Part shown: positions 6,089 through 6,745 of the stretch, one piece after another
Position numbering within the stretch: position 1 is the first letter of the stretch
Layout of the letters: every line of letters begins with the position of its first letter
DNA from: Bacillota bacterium
GTDB taxonomy: Bacteria > Bacillota > Sulfobacillia > Symbiobacteriales > Symbiobacteriaceae
Reading direction: 5' to 3'
Assembly (NCBI GenBank): GCA_028287415.1
Contig: JAQBPS010000411.1
Coordinates: 1-6,745, forward strand
DNA: 6,745 nt
Notes under the pieces: model-generated
Database searches by the model: none
Told to the model about the DNA's origin: nothing
Seen by the model: only the letters and a program-made list of their open reading frames with translations
Program-made: the position numbers and the translations under genes

Positions 6089-6745
6089 CTATTTTACAGC
6101 CCGATAGAAAAACGGCGACACGGGGCCGTAGCCGAATTCCCGGGCCCGCAAAAGGCTTTCAGTCCCGCCCACGAAGAGGATGCCGCCCGGCTTCAGCGCC
6201 TGGTGAAACCGCCGGTACAGCTGATCCTTCGCCTGCTCGGTGAAGTAGATCACCACGTTGCGGCAGAGGATCATGTCCACATCCGTCGGGAACGGGTCGC
6301 TGAGCAGATTCTGCCGCTCAAAGTGCACCCGGGCCCGCAGCTCGGGTTTGACCTGGAACCGGTCCCCGACCTGCGTCATAAACCGTGCCCGCCGCAGCGG
6401 CGACAAGCTCTTGATGTCCTTATCGGTAAAAATCCCGTTGCGTGCCGCTTTGAGGATTTCCTCATCGAGGTCGGTGCCAATCACCTGGTGCCTGCCCGCC
6501 GGATCGAGCTCCTCCAGCAGCATGGCAACCGAGTAGGGCTCGGAGCCATTTGAGCAGCCGGCACTCCAGATCTTCAGCCTGGGGGACTCTCTGAGCAGCG
6601 ACGGCAGGATGCTCTGCTGAAGCTCCTCAAACTTCTCCGGGTTGCGCAGCCACTCCGAGACGTTGATCGTGAGGAAGTCCTGGAACTCCTTCACCCGCGA
6701 CGGCGTGGCCTCCAGGAGCCGCGCATAGGCGCCCAGGTCCGCAAC
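6089..6745 (-). CDS. cheR: Chemotaxis protein methyltransferase CheR (N-terminus beyond right window edge)
   Basis: CheR transfers methyl groups from S-adenosylmethionine to glutamates of chemoreceptors and so sets sensory adaptation. The visible 218 residues stay in frame to the window edge. Since the family has about 256-275 residues, some 40-55 are missing, and the GTG at 6694 is internal rather than the start. Seen are the end of the N-terminal helical domain with TINVSEWLRNPEKF (26-39, Arg34 at the position of the conserved active-site arginine), the SAM-binding segment IWSAGCSNGSEPYSVAM (59-75), the acidic GTDLDEE (90-96), CRNVVIYFTE (161-170) and the late LKPGGILFVGGTES. The SAM segment is usually GCSTGEEPYS, so N66 and S68 are substitutions, and FF or FY before the arginine is WL here. 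It otherwise resembles B. subtilis CheR closely. cheX follows 96 bases downstream. Confidence 0.95.
   Translation of the reverse strand, partial: VADLGAYARLLEATPSRVKEFQDFLTINVSEWLRNPEKFEELQQSILPSLLRESPRLKIWSAGCSNGSEPYSVAMLLEELDPAGRHQVIGTDLDEEILKAARNGIFTDKDIKSLSPLRRARFMTQVGDRFQVKPELRARVHFERQNLLSDPFPTDVDMILCRNVVIYFTEQAKDQLYRRFHQALKPGGILFVGGTESLLRAREFGYGPVSPFFYRAVK

Overview
The window is a stretch of GC-rich bacterial chromosome with every convincing gene on the minus strand, so transcription runs from right to left. Two dipicolinate synthase genes beside lysine/diaminopimelate genes point to an endospore-forming Firmicute (Bacillota). The cheR and cheX genes point to a chemotactic, probably motile cell. 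The high GC content suggests a Symbiobacterium- or Peptococcaceae-like lineage rather than a typical low-GC Bacillus, but I cannot name the species from sequence alone.

Reading with transcription (right to left): a chemotaxis methyltransferase gene, cheR, is cut by the right edge (6745-6089). A CheX-type phosphatase gene follows (5992-5528), with a consensus TATAAT box just upstream. After a 152-base gap with small inverted repeats comes dapB (5375-4611). A 190-base gap follows, holding a striking AT-rich inverted repeat (31-base arms, each with three 9-bp units) and a possible sigma-K-like promoter. Then come dpaA (4420-3530), dpaB (3528-2914), asd (2856-1843), dapG (1797-571) and dapA (502 to beyond the left edge). 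The order dpaA-dpaB-asd-dapG-dapA is the one known from Bacillus subtilis (spoVFA-spoVFB-asd-dapG-dapA). Here dapB has joined it at the front.

Together the lysine-side genes form one metabolic module. DapG phosphorylates aspartate, Asd reduces aspartyl phosphate to the semialdehyde, and DapA condenses that with pyruvate to hydroxytetrahydrodipicolinate. That product is the branch point. DapB sends it towards diaminopimelate and lysine for cell wall and protein, while DpaA/DpaB oxidise it to dipicolinate, which is packed into the spore core. The inverted repeat and possible promoter lie exactly between the growth-branch gene (dapB) and the spore-branch genes (dpaAB).

The coding content is conventional and I found no new defence, mobile or biosynthetic system. 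The most interesting signals are non-coding: the inverted repeat upstream of dpaA, and a GC hairpin placed between the Shine-Dalgarno sequence and the start codon of dapG.
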